Below, in pieces: positions 53,712 to 62,171 of a stretch of DNA of 64,000 nt. Within the stretch, counting starts at the first letter, position 1; every line of letters starts with the position of its first letter. Origin of the DNA: Corynebacterium kalidii (GTDB lineage Bacteria > Actinomycetota > Actinomycetes > Mycobacteriales > Mycobacteriaceae); assembly GCF_022869005.1 (NCBI RefSeq), contig NZ_JALIEA010000011.1, positions 62,001-126,000 of the forward strand, given 5' to 3'. The notes below the pieces were generated by a model, which worked only from the letters and a program-made list of their open reading frames with translations, was not told where the DNA came from and did no database searches. The position numbers and the translations under genes are program-made.

Positions 53712-54127
53712 GCTCCGGCCACGTCCGGCGTGACCCACGCCGGCACGGTCCCCGCCTCCCCGTGGCGGGTCCGGGAGCCCGGTTCCCCGGGAATCTGGAC
53801 GCTCACTTACGGGAGGGTAGGGGCCAGCACCCGGCATCCTCACAACCATGTTCGACCACGCGGTTTTTCCTGCGGGGGAGGGTTGCAGTAGGATGTGGAG
53901 TGCTGGCCGTTACCCAGCACCTGCGTGAAGGCAGGAAGCCCTTTCAGTCCCGCCATTCCGGTGCGGGGGTGTCACGGCCGCCAACGCGCTGTACGATGCT
54001 GTAATCGGCACAATAGAAGATTCCGGAGTTCCGGCCGCTGCGACCAGCGGTGGGCCCGGTACCGGAAAAGACAACCCCACGTGGCTGCGAAAGTCGTAGT
54101 CACCGAAGAGTCCAGGAGGACATCACA
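53712..54127 (+). other. tuf upstream region
   Basis: 416 bp without a supported gene. Possible -10 hexamers are TAGGAT (53889-53894) and TACGAT near 53993-53998. AGGAGG lies just before the tuf GTG. The long leader suggests that tuf has its own promoter. Confidence 0.5.
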
Positions 54128-55318
54128 GTGGCGAAGGCTAAGTTCGAGCGTACTAAGCCGCACGTTAACATCGGCACCATCGGTCACGTCGACCACGGCA
54201 AGACCACGACGACCGCTGCCATCACGAAGGTTCTGGCTGACACCTACCCGGATCTCAACCACGCCTTCGCTTTCGACTCCATCGACAAGGCGCCGGAAGA
54301 GCGTGAGCGTGGCATCACGATCAACATCTCCCACGTGGAGTACCAGACCGAGAAGCGCCACTACGCACACGTGGACGCCCCGGGTCACGCCGACTACATC
54401 AAGAACATGATCACCGGTGCTGCCCAGATGGACGGCGCGATCCTCGTTGTCGCCGCCACCGACGGCCCGATGCCGCAGACCCGTGAGCACGTCCTCCTGG
54501 CCCGCCAGGTCGGCGTCCCCTACATCCTCGTCGCCCTGAACAAGTGCGACATGGTCGACGATGAGGACCTCATCGAGCTCGTCGAGATGGAGGTCCGTGA
54601 GCTCCTCGCCGAGCAGGACTACGACGAAGAGGCCCCGATCGTCCAGATCTCCGCTCTGAAGGCACTCGAGGGTGACCCGAAGTGGACCCAGGCCATCGTC
54701 GACCTGATGCAGGCCTGCGACGACTCCATCCCGGATCCGGAGCGCGAGACCGACAAGCCGTTCCTGATGCCCGTCGAGGACATCTTCACGATCACCGGTC
54801 GCGGCACCGTCGTCACCGGCCGTGTCGAGCGCGGTCAGCTGAACCTGAACGACGAGATCGAGATCATCGGCATCCGCGAGAAGTCCACCAAGACCACGGT
54901 GACCTCCATCGAGATGTTCAACAAGCTGCTGGACTCCGCAGAGGCCGGCGACAACGCCGCACTGCTGCTCCGTGGCCTGAAGCGCGAGGACGTCGAGCGC
55001 GGCCAGGTTATCGCCAAGCCGGGCGCATACACCCCGCACACCGAGTTCGAGGGCTCCGTCTACATCCTGTCCAAGGATGAGGGCGGCCGCCACACCCCGT
55101 TCTTCGACAACTACCGCCCGCAGTTCTACTTCCGCACCACCGACGTCACCGGCGTCGTGAAGCTGCCGGAGGGCACCGAGATGGTCATGCCCGGCGACAA
55201 CGTCGACATGAGCGTCACCCTGATCCAGCCGGTCGCCATGGACGAGGGCCTGCGGTTCGCTATCCGTGAGGGTGGCCGCACCGTCGGCGCCGGCCGTGTC
55301 ACCAAGATCAACAAGTAG
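54128..55318 (+). CDS. tuf: Elongation factor Tu
   Basis: A 396-residue EF-Tu. G1 [10 protein letters not shown]3 DAPGHADY, G4 NKCDMV and the C-terminal [12 protein letters not shown] are intact. GTG start; the frame is open further upstream without homology. It delivers aminoacyl-tRNA to the ribosome. Confidence 0.98.
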   Translation: MAKAKFERTKPHVNIGTIGHVDHGKTTTTAAITKVLADTYPDLNHAFAFDSIDKAPEERERGITINISHVEYQTEKRHYAHVDAPGHADYIKNMITGAAQMDGAILVVAATDGPMPQTREHVLLARQVGVPYILVALNKCDMVDDEDLIELVEMEVRELLAEQDYDEEAPIVQISALKALEGDPKWTQAIVDLMQACDDSIPDPERETDKPFLMPVEDIFTITGRGTVVTGRVERGQLNLNDEIEIIGIREKSTKTTVTSIEMFNKLLDSAEAGDNAALLLRGLKREDVERGQVIAKPGAYTPHTEFEGSVYILSKDEGGRHTPFFDNYRPQFYFRTTDVTGVVKLPEGTEMVMPGDNVDMSVTLIQPVAMDEGLRFAIREGGRTVGAGRVTKINK

Positions 55319-55380
55319 TCTGATCTGACCTGACAGGGTCTGTCACCGCCCCGTCGCCGGGGCCGGTCGACTCGCCATGA

Positions 55381-55416
55381 AACGCCCCCTCCCGTCAACT
55401 GACGGGAGGGGGCGTT
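55381..55416 (+). terminator. Terminator after tuf
   Basis: A perfect 17-bp stem (55381-55397 with 55400-55416) with a minimal loop, ending in GTTT. Confidence 0.85.
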
Positions 55417-55490
55417 TGCGTGTCCCCAGTCCACGGCGGACGGAGAAATCCCTGTGAGAAATGCCATATGTAGGGTCGCCATACAGGAAA

Positions 55491-55509
55491 GCAGGGTAGG
55501 GTACGCTTA
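55491..55509 (+). promoter_or_regulatory. Weak DtxR-like site before the dihydroxybenzoate operon
   Basis: gcagggtagggtacgctta matches the remembered DtxR consensus at 13 of 19 positions, and includes TAGGGT and TACGCT hexamers that could serve as -10. Iron repression is expected for such genes, but the match is weaker than at 4243. Confidence 0.3.
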
Positions 55510-55575
55510 TCAGTCGCGCCGGCGTGGCCGGCGATGCTCCACTGAACCCACCCCTCACACCTCCAGGAGGACGTC

Positions 55576-56244
55576 GTGCTTCCCTCAATACAGGCCTACC
55601 CGCTACCCGTCGCAGCCGACCTACCCCGCGGCCGCGCCCCATGGACGGTGGACGCCTCCCGGACCGCTCTGCTCATCCACGACATGCAGAACTACTTCAT
55701 CGACGCCTTCGGCGCGGGCTCGCCCATGATCTCCAGGGTGATCGAGAATATCCGCTCTCTCCGGCAGACGGCCTCCGAGGCGGGGATCCCGGTGTTCTAC
55801 ACCGCACAGCCGCCGAAGCAGGACCCCGCGGACCGGGGCCTGTTGTGGGACTTCTGGGGGCCGGGGCTCCAGGAGGAGTCCCAGGCGGGGATCGTCTCCG
55901 ACCTCGCCCCGGGTCCCGGGGACACCGTGCTGACGAAATGGCGTTACGACGCCTTCTACCGTTCGGACCTGGAGACCCTGCTGGCCGAGGACGGGCGCGA
56001 CCAGCTCATGATCGCCGGCGTCTACGCCCATATCGGGTGTCTGACCACCGCCACCTCCGCCTTCATGCGCGATATCGAACCGTTCCTCGTCTCCGACGCG
56101 ATGGCGGACTTCACCGCCGACGACCACCACAGCGCGCTGTCCTTCGCGGCGGCCCGCTGCGGGAGGGTGACGGACACCGCGCAGGCCGTGGCAGAACTGT
56201 CGCGTACGGCGCGTACTACGCAGGTCGTGGGGTCGGGCGCCTGA
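55576..56244 (+). CDS. Isochorismatase (EntB/DhbB type, no carrier domain)
   Basis: A 222-residue enzyme that hydrolyses isochorismate to 2,3-dihydro-2,3-dihydroxybenzoate and pyruvate. LLIHDMQNYF near residue 34 and VYAHIGCLTTATSAFMRDIEPF match EntB closely. The aryl-carrier domain found at the C-terminus of EntB/DhbB is absent, so it cannot itself hold DHB for a peptide synthetase. GTG start with AGGAGG. The next gene begins 1 nt after its stop. Confidence 0.92.
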   Translation: MLPSIQAYPLPVAADLPRGRAPWTVDASRTALLIHDMQNYFIDAFGAGSPMISRVIENIRSLRQTASEAGIPVFYTAQPPKQDPADRGLLWDFWGPGLQEESQAGIVSDLAPGPGDTVLTKWRYDAFYRSDLETLLAEDGRDQLMIAGVYAHIGCLTTATSAFMRDIEPFLVSDAMADFTADDHHSALSFAAARCGRVTDTAQAVAELSRTARTTQVVGSGA

Positions 56245-56245
56245 C

Positions 56246-57025
56246 ATGGTTGCAGATCATCATCGACCGCCGCGGCACCATCTGGTGACGGGAGCCGCTG
56301 GCGGCATCGGGGGAGCGGTCGTCCGTCGCCTGCTCTCCAAGGGAGACGTCGTCACCGCAGCGGACACCGCCTTCGCTCCGGGCGTCGTACACGCCGACCC
56401 ACAAGTCGACGGGGACCTACCCGGCACCCTCTACCGTGTCGGTCTGGACGTCGGCGACACGGAGAAGGTCGAGTCCACCGTCGCGGCGGTCTGGGATTCG
56501 GTCGGGCCGGTCGACTCCCTCGTGAACGGTGCCGGCGTCATCGCCTCCGGTCCCGGTGCGGCGACGACCGACGAGGACTGGCACCGTCAGTTCTCGGTCA
56601 ACGCCTTCGGGGTCTTCGCCCTGTGCCGCGCGCTCGGCCCGCGGATGGCGGAGCGCGGCGGCGGGTCGATCGTCACCATCGGGTCGAACGCCGGGGTGGT
56701 CCCGCGGTCGGGGATGGTCGCCTACGCGGCGTCCAAGGCCGCTGCCAGCAGCGTCACCCGCTCCTTCGGGCTGGAACTGGGGCCGCACAACGTGCGGTGT
56801 AACGTCGTCTGTCCAGGGACGACCCGTACCGCGATGATCGAGGGCCTCGGCTCGGAAAGTGATCTCGTCGCCGGTCGTCCGGAGCTGTTCAAGGGTGGGA
56901 TCCCCCTGGGGCGTATCGCGTCCCCGGAGGACATCGCCGCCGTCGTCGTCTTCCTCGCCGGGGACGACGCCCGTCACATGACCCTGCAGGAGGTGGTCGT
57001 CGATGGTGGTGCCAGCCAGCGCTGA
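56246..57025 (+). CDS. entA: 2,3-Dihydro-2,3-dihydroxybenzoate dehydrogenase
   Basis: A 259-residue short-chain dehydrogenase. VTGAAGGIGGAV binds NAD, NGAGV follows, and YAASK provides Tyr160/Lys164. It oxidises the isochorismatase product to 2,3-dihydroxybenzoate. Its 3' end overlaps the next gene by 23 bp, a tight operon. Alone it could be any SDR; the assignment rests on neighbours. Confidence 0.88.
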   Translation: MVADHHRPPRHHLVTGAAGGIGGAVVRRLLSKGDVVTAADTAFAPGVVHADPQVDGDLPGTLYRVGLDVGDTEKVESTVAAVWDSVGPVDSLVNGAGVIASGPGAATTDEDWHRQFSVNAFGVFALCRALGPRMAERGGGSIVTIGSNAGVVPRSGMVAYAASKAAASSVTRSFGLELGPHNVRCNVVCPGTTRTAMIEGLGSESDLVAGRPELFKGGIPLGRIASPEDIAAVVVFLAGDDARHMTLQEVVVDGGASQR

Positions 57026-58163
57026 CACGCGCGAGGACGCCGCGACGTTCGTGTTCTCGACACCGGAGTACCGGCTTACCGGTCACGGCGTCCGCGCGGT
57101 CGTCGCCCCGCGGACGTGGGGTGGGGCCGATGTCGCCGCGGCGGTCGAGGAGTTGCTGCACCGCGGCGGGCACGAGGGGCCGGTGGTGGGGTGCATACCC
57201 TTCGACACCTCCCGGCCCGCGGTCCTCTACGTCCCGGAGGACGTCACCTGGCGCCATGGGGCGGGTGCGACGGGAACGGACGGATCCGACGGGAGCGCTC
57301 CGGCGGCGTCATCGCCGCCCCTGCCGGACTCACCGGGTTACCGTGAGGCGGTCCGTCGGGCGGTCGAGCGCATCGACGCCGGGGAGCTGGAGAAGGTCGT
57401 CCTGGCCCGCACCGCGGTCCTCGAGGCAGACCGGCCCTTCGACATCGACCGCCTGGTCGGCGACCTCGGTGCCGCCAATCCCCACGCCTACATCTACCGC
57501 ACCGACCTGGGCGACGTCGGGACGCTCGTCGGGGCGAGCCCGGAGCTGGTCCTGCGCAGCAGGAAGGGCGCGGTCACCAGTTTCCCCCTGGCAGGGTCGG
57601 TGCCGCGGGACCACGGGAATCCGGAGCTGGACCGTGAGCTGACCCGTCGGCTCCTGGCGTCGCCCAAGGACCGCGCGGAACACGGCCATGTCGTGCACCA
57701 GGTGGGCGAGGTCTTCCGGCGTCACGCCGAGAACGTGGTGGTCCCCGAGGAACCCGGTGTGGTGGCCACCCCGGTCATCCTGCACCTGGGCAGCCGGGTG
57801 ACAGGGCGCCTGCCGGGACCGAATTCGCCCGCGGCGCTCATGGAGATGCTCTACGACCTGCACCCGACGCCCGCCGTCTGCGGGTGGCCGACGCCCGCCG
57901 CCCGGGCGGTCATCGACGACCTCGAGGACTTCGACCGCGGCATGTACTCCGGACTGGTAGGGTGGGTCGACGCCGAGGGCAACGGTGAGTGGGCCCTGTC
58001 GCTGCGCGGCGGGGTGGTCACCGGGGAGCGGGCCCGGTTGTTCGCCGGCGCGGGGATCGTCTCCGGGTCAGTGCCGGAGGACGAGCACCGGGAGACCGCG
58101 ACGAAATTCGCGACGTTCGCCCGGGTACTGCAGAACCAGCAGCGCCGCACCGTCACGGTGTAG
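57003..58163 (+). CDS. entC: Isochorismate synthase
   Basis: A 386-residue chorismate-utilising enzyme. It closely follows EntC: FPLAGSVPRD, LLASPKDRAEH, LHPTPAVCGWP, FDRGMYSGLVGWVD and RLFAGAGIVSGSVPEDE. It makes isochorismate for DHB and is the only isochorismate source in this window, while the men cluster has no menF. ATG 57003 lies inside the entA gene. Confidence 0.93.
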   Translation: MVVPASADTREDAATFVFSTPEYRLTGHGVRAVVAPRTWGGADVAAAVEELLHRGGHEGPVVGCIPFDTSRPAVLYVPEDVTWRHGAGATGTDGSDGSAPAASSPPLPDSPGYREAVRRAVERIDAGELEKVVLARTAVLEADRPFDIDRLVGDLGAANPHAYIYRTDLGDVGTLVGASPELVLRSRKGAVTSFPLAGSVPRDHGNPELDRELTRRLLASPKDRAEHGHVVHQVGEVFRRHAENVVVPEEPGVVATPVILHLGSRVTGRLPGPNSPAALMEMLYDLHPTPAVCGWPTPAARAVIDDLEDFDRGMYSGLVGWVDAEGNGEWALSLRGGVVTGERARLFAGAGIVSGSVPEDEHRETATKFATFARVLQNQQRRTVTV

Positions 58164-58169
58164 CCCGCG

Positions 58170-58175
58170 TAGGAT
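58170..58175 (+). promoter_or_regulatory. -10 hexamer TAGGAT, leaderless start
   Basis: TAGGAT is 8 nt from ATG 58184. Confidence 0.5.
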
Positions 58176-58183
58176 GGTCCGGT

Positions 58184-58642
58184 ATGCGACTCTGGAGTCT
58201 CCACCCGTCGGTGCTCGACCGTGCGGCCCTCGTGGCCTGCTGGCGTGAGGCACTGCTGGCCCAGAAGGTCCTGGAGGGCGGTACCCGCGGCTACCGGTCA
58301 CACCCCCAGCTCCTTCGGTTCCGGGACCACCCCGCCCCGGTCGAGGCAGTCGGGGCGTTTCTCACCGGCCTGCACCGGGAGGCCACGGACCGCGGCTACT
58401 CCTTCGACCGCAGCCGGATCCACGAGCAGGTCGGTCCCGGGGACGTCCCGTCGATCGAGGTCACGGACGGCCAGCTGGGGTACGAGCTCGGACATCTGCG
58501 GGGAAAGGTCGCCCACCGCGCCGAGGAGTGGCTGCCCCGGCTCCCATCCGACGACGGGCCGGTTCCCGCGCACCCGCTGTTCACCGTGACCTCCGGCCCC
58601 GTGGAACCGTGGGAGGTCGTTCCCCCGACGGGGACCGCCTGA
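58184..58642 (+). CDS. Pyrimidine dimer DNA glycosylase-like protein (Pyr_excise family)
   Basis: A 152-residue protein starting MRLWSLHPSVLDRAALVACWREALLAQ, with GGTRGYRSHPQLLRFRDH, matching the short bacterial relatives of T4 endonuclease V. The family cleaves the glycosidic bond at UV dimers using an N-terminal amine. Here residue 2 is Arg rather than the Thr of the phage enzyme, so activity is not assured. It converges on the Asp23 operon with a 12-bp gap. Confidence 0.75.
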   Translation: MRLWSLHPSVLDRAALVACWREALLAQKVLEGGTRGYRSHPQLLRFRDHPAPVEAVGAFLTGLHREATDRGYSFDRSRIHEQVGPGDVPSIEVTDGQLGYELGHLRGKVAHRAEEWLPRLPSDDGPVPAHPLFTVTSGPVEPWEVVPPTGTA

Positions 58643-58654
58643 CCGGGGTGGGCC

Positions 58655-59218
58655 CTACCGCGACCGGACGGGTTGCTCCGCCTGGAGCACGAAGCGGGGC
58701 AGGATGTTCTGCCCCGGCAAGGCGTCGGTGATGTCGGCGGCGGCCCGGTGGCAGCTGTCGGTCAGTGCGGCGATATCGGCCTCCGCGGTGATCCGCAGCC
58801 GGATCTCGATGATGTCGGTGCCACGGTCCTCGGTGGCCCGGTGGCGAGCGGACCGCACGTCGTCGCGCTTCTCGAAGGTCTGCGCGACGGCGGAGGCGAT
58901 GTCGGCCGGGGAGGTGCGGATCGTGCCGGTGGGCGCCGACGCCGGGGAGGCGGTGCGTCCGAGGCGTTTGCGCTCGATGTTGATCCCGATGAGCAGCAGC
59001 CCGGCCAGGGCGGCCACCGTGGCCGCGACGATCAGGATGGTGTTGTAGTTGTCCCGGGAACCCAACTCCGCCCAGAAGTCGCTGTCCACGTAGTCGCCGA
59101 TGCGTCGGGCGGCCGGTAGATCCAGGTGTGACCCGATCATCCAGAAGGCGGCCCCGCCGAACACCAGGAACAGCAGGAAGGTCACGACGCGGTCGACGAA
59201 GGCTTTGCCCCGGTTCAT
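58655..59218 (-). CDS. amaP: AmaP-like membrane anchor of the Asp23 operon
   Basis: A 187-residue protein with two hydrophobic helices (residues about 10-32 and 60-82) and a soluble C-terminal domain that resembles the Asp23-binding anchor AmaP of Firmicutes (DIASAVAQTFEKRDDV; IIEIRLRITAEADIAAL). It is the last gene of the operon and its ATG overlaps the stop of the previous gene (ATGA). The name is by analogy. Confidence 0.75.
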   Translation of the reverse strand: MNRGKAFVDRVVTFLLFLVFGGAAFWMIGSHLDLPAARRIGDYVDSDFWAELGSRDNYNTILIVAATVAALAGLLLIGINIERKRLGRTASPASAPTGTIRTSPADIASAVAQTFEKRDDVRSARHRATEDRGTDIIEIRLRITAEADIAALTDSCHRAAADITDALPGQNILPRFVLQAEQPVRSR

Positions 59219-59874
59219 GCCGTCTCACCTCCGCGGGTCACGGTCACCTCGACCCCGGGGGAGGGGTCCAGCAGGGCGGACAGCTCCGAGACCTGGGTGG
59301 TCACCCGGTCACGGATCGTGTCGGCGGATTCCGGGGTGACGGCGGTGACCACGGTGACCGCGATCTTCTTCCGGGTGGTCACGGTGCGGGCCGACAGGAC
59401 GCCGGGGATCCGTCGGGCGGCCGCGGTGGACAGCCGGGCGACATCGACGGGCCGCGCGTAGAGCTCCGAGCCACGGCCGAACGCCATGTGGGTCCGGCGC
59501 CGGGGCCGGACGGTGACGGTGAGGAAGAACAGGGCGACGAGCGCGCAACCGACGCCGGCCCACAGCGTCCAGGCACCGACGTGCACGGTGGCGAACCAGT
59601 CGAACACCGGAGCCAGCAGCTGGTCGCCGGACAAGGTGCCGTTGAGCAGGAGGACGTCCCGGACGGCGACGCCGGCGACGGCGAGGAACACGAGGCCGAC
59701 CACGACCGTCCACGCCCGTGCCCGGGGCGACGCCTTCGGTTCGGGGGCGTGGGCGTCTGGGTCGGATGTACCAGAGGGGACGGCCGTCGAGGTGTCGTCC
59801 GAGGAGGTCAGGTCGGCGGCGAACCGTCCGGACGGTGCAGGACGGTAGCGCTCCGGAGGGGGTGCTGTGGTCAT
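59215..59874 (-). CDS. DUF6286-like membrane protein
   Basis: A 219-residue protein. The first 50 residues are Pro, Ser, Thr and Asp rich. Two membrane helices follow (AWTVVVGLVFLAVAGVAVRD and WTLWAGVGCALVALFFLTV), then an alpha/beta domain (STAAARRIPGVLSARTVTTRKKIAVTV). The family accompanies Asp23 genes in actinobacteria. The start overlaps the upstream stop by ATGA. Confidence 0.75.
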   Translation of the reverse strand: MTTAPPPERYRPAPSGRFAADLTSSDDTSTAVPSGTSDPDAHAPEPKASPRARAWTVVVGLVFLAVAGVAVRDVLLLNGTLSGDQLLAPVFDWFATVHVGAWTLWAGVGCALVALFFLTVTVRPRRRTHMAFGRGSELYARPVDVARLSTAAARRIPGVLSARTVTTRKKIAVTVVTAVTPESADTIRDRVTTQVSELSALLDPSPGVEVTVTRGGETA

Positions 59875-60962
59875 CGTGGGCTCCTGTCGTCGTTTCCGCC
59901 GGGGGTGCGCCGCCAGCGGCGACTGGTGTCGACCGTCACCGGGGTCCGTCGGTGCCGTCGGACCGTCGGGTAGATGCTCACCCCGAGACCCTGCGGTGTC
60001 GGCACCGCCCTGGTCGGCAGACCACGTGGGGTCGGGATGTCGCGTAGCCGTGGTCCGGTGGGCGTGGGTACGTCGTAGAGGATCCGCAGTCCGCGGGGCG
60101 TCGGGGGTGCGGTGACGTCGGCACGGTCGACGACGACCGGCAGCAGGGGACGCGGACGGGACGCACTGTGTGGCGACCGTGGCCGCACGACCGGTGCCGC
60201 CGGCGGAGTCACCGGACGGGTCACGGTCGGCGGTGCGGGACTGTGCACGGGCGTCACCTGGACCGGTGTCGGAGTGACCGGACGGCGGACCGGGCGCGGA
60301 GCCGGCGCAGCGATATGCCGGGGTGGCCGGGGCCGCCCGGCCGAGACGGGGGTGAGGTGGACGGTCTCCAGCGGCCGTGGGTGCACCGGGGAGACCGGGG
60401 CAGGGGTCGCCGGCACGGTGACCGTCGGGACGCGGCGCGACACGGTGGGTGGGGTGGGCCGCAGCGGCTCGGCGGCGACCCTGGTCAGCTCCGGTGTCCG
60501 GGGCGTGTCGGCCAGGTCCTGGACCGTCACGGCGGGGCTGGAGTCGGGGCCGGAGTCGGGATCGACGACGGGGACGACGGCGGCCACGTCGACGTTCACC
60601 GCGAGCACCGGGACGCCGGTGGAGTGCTCGATCCACTCACCGACGGCTTCCCTGGCGACCTGCGCGACGGCGACGGTGGGCGCCGGCCAGGACGTGGCGA
60701 TCTGCACGTCGGCCACGGCGCACGTGCCGGTGGGGTCCATCTGCACGGACACCCTCGGCAGTCTCCGGCCGGCGAGCTGGACGAGCCCGGAGGAGTGGGG
60801 CACGACCCCGGGGACCGACAGTGCGGCCTGGACGCCGATCTTCTCCAGCACCTTTGTCTCGATGGTGACGTGGGCGCGTTGCGCCAGGTAGGCGCGGCTC
60901 CGTGGAAGCTCCTCGGGGAGCTCGTCGCGGAGGTCGGACGTGGCGGACGGGGTACCGGACAC
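59871..60962 (-). CDS. Asp23-domain protein with a long proline-rich tail
   Basis: A 363-residue protein. The first 125 residues form an Asp23/Gls24-type domain (RAHVTIETKVLEKIGVQAALSVPGV; EWIEHSTGVPVLAVNVDVAAVVP). The remaining 240 are dominated by Pro, Thr, Val and Arg and are probably disordered. Near the C-terminus (about 59978-60110) a PTP-x-G unit occurs four times (PPTPRGLR, VPTPTGPR, IPTPRGLP, VPTPQGLG). A basic terminus follows. GTG start, 5 nt after the DUF2273 stop. The tail is not typical of Asp23. Confidence 0.8.
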   Translation of the reverse strand: MSGTPSATSDLRDELPEELPRSRAYLAQRAHVTIETKVLEKIGVQAALSVPGVVPHSSGLVQLAGRRLPRVSVQMDPTGTCAVADVQIATSWPAPTVAVAQVAREAVGEWIEHSTGVPVLAVNVDVAAVVPVVDPDSGPDSSPAVTVQDLADTPRTPELTRVAAEPLRPTPPTVSRRVPTVTVPATPAPVSPVHPRPLETVHLTPVSAGRPRPPRHIAAPAPRPVRRPVTPTPVQVTPVHSPAPPTVTRPVTPPAAPVVRPRSPHSASRPRPLLPVVVDRADVTAPPTPRGLRILYDVPTPTGPRLRDIPTPRGLPTRAVPTPQGLGVSIYPTVRRHRRTPVTVDTSRRWRRTPGGNDDRSPR

Positions 60963-60967
60963 GGGGA

Positions 60968-61159
60968 TCAGCCCCGTCCCCGGCCACTGGTGTTGAATGC
61001 GCGGCGCAGGTCGATCACACCTTCCAGGTGGGCGCCGACGGTCCCGCCGACCCCGCAGAGGACAAGCACCACGAGGAAACCGACCACGCCGGCCCAGAGG
61101 GCGCCGACTGCCAGGAGGAACCCCAGCAGCACGCCGGTGATTGTCGCGTACTTCATCAT
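60968..61159 (-). CDS. DUF2273 small membrane protein
   Basis: A 63-residue protein with two helices (residues 4-22 and 25-42) that are rich in Gly, Val and Leu, typical of DUF2273, which is encoded with Asp23 in many Gram-positives. GAGGT precedes the ATG. A second ATG one codon later is possible. It begins 7 nt after the HPD protein stop. Confidence 0.8.
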   Translation of the reverse strand: MMKYATITGVLLGFLLAVGALWAGVVGFLVVLVLCGVGGTVGAHLEGVIDLRRAFNTSGRGRG

Positions 61160-61166
61160 GACCTCA

Positions 61167-61628
61167 CTATCGGTTGGGCTTGTCGTCTGTACCGGTGTCG
61201 GTGAACCGCCGGGCACCGGGGAAGTTGTTGGGAAGACGCGACCGCACGGTGCGGTCGGCCTCCCGTACGAATCTGCCGGCCGCGCGGACCACACGACGGG
61301 TCGTGGGGGAGTGTGCGAAGACCGTGCCCCTGGCGCGCAGGTCCTCCGCGCGCCGGAGCACTTCCTCGGAGGTCCGGCCGGCGAGTTCCGTGGCCTGGCG
61401 GGCCACGTCGTCCGGGATGAACCCGGGCAGCCGGACGTTCTGCACGCTCCGTCGGACCGACGTCCGGCGCTCCCACTGCACGTCGAGCTCCCGGAGGGCG
61501 GCGATGAGCCGGGCGTCGGAGCCACCGGTGTCCGGGTGGTTGTCGCGGATGACCTGTCGGCGCATGCGGACGTACTCCGGGTCCTTGCGGAAGTCCGGGG
61601 AGGGGCCCTGTGCTCCGGCGCTGCTCAT
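61167..61628 (-). CDS. J-domain-like (HPD motif) protein
   Basis: A 153-residue soluble protein. The first 50 residues carry the J-domain core: a basic helix (YVRMRRQVIRDN), the HPD tripeptide (His31-Pro32-Asp33), TGGSDARLIAALRELDVQW as helix III. Beyond it come charged helices rich in Arg, Glu and Ala and no zinc-finger or peptide-binding domain. J-proteins stimulate Hsp70 ATPase. Placement inside an Asp23 operon is unusual, and suggests the chaperone DnaK acts on these envelope proteins. Confidence 0.65.
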   Translation of the reverse strand: MSSAGAQGPSPDFRKDPEYVRMRRQVIRDNHPDTGGSDARLIAALRELDVQWERRTSVRRSVQNVRLPGFIPDDVARQATELAGRTSEEVLRRAEDLRARGTVFAHSPTTRRVVRAAGRFVREADRTVRSRLPNNFPGARRFTDTGTDDKPNR

Positions 61629-61679
61629 GAATGCTCCAAGATGGCGGGGTGGCGTGCGGTGGGGACGGTGACCGGGGTC

Positions 61680-62171
61680 CTACTGGACGCGGGGGGACTG
61701 CTCCGCCTCGTCGTCATCGTCGTCGTGGTCCTCCGGGAGGTGGACGTCGTGGACGATGACGTTGACCTCGGTGACCTCCAGGCCGGTCATCTCCTCGACG
61801 GAGATGATGATGTTGCGGCGGATGGCCTCGGCCAACTCGTGGATCGCGACGCCGTACTCGGCGACGATGGAGATGTCCACGGCGGCCTGGCGGTCACCGA
61901 CCTCCACGGAGATGCCCTGCTGGACATTCACCCGGCCACCCGGGATGCGCTCACGCAGGGCGCCGATGGTGCGTGAGGCACCGCCTCCGAGACCGTGGAC
62001 CCCGGAGACCTCGCGGGCGGCCATGCCGGCGATCTTGGATACGACGACGTCGGCGACCGACGTCCGCCCGTGGTCGGTGAACAGGTCGGAGTCGGCCGGG
62101 GAGTCGTCGCGGACGGCGGGTGCGGAGGAGTTGGAGGAGCCGGAGTTCTTCGTGGAATCGTTGTCGCTCAT
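61680..62171 (-). CDS. Asp23/Gls24 family envelope stress response protein
   Basis: A 163-residue Asp23. After a Ser/Asp/Asn-rich N-terminus, the core is typical (GRTSVADVVVSKIAGMAAREVSGV; NVQQGISVEVGDRQAAVDISIVAEYG; VTEVNVIVHDVHLP), and the C-terminus is very acidic. It is first in a six-gene leftward operon. ATG 62171 is favoured; a longer in-frame start exists at 62216. Members form membrane-tethered filaments or clusters and respond to envelope stress. Confidence 0.88.
   Translation of the reverse strand: MSDNDSTKNSGSSNSSAPAVRDDSPADSDLFTDHGRTSVADVVVSKIAGMAAREVSGVHGLGGGASRTIGALRERIPGGRVNVQQGISVEVGDRQAAVDISIVAEYGVAIHELAEAIRRNIIISVEEMTGLEVTEVNVIVHDVHLPEDHDDDDDEAEQSPRVQ

Noticed and set aside
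51402..53849. 815-codon open frame antisense to fusA
   Set aside because: Shadow of fusA with no recognisable product.
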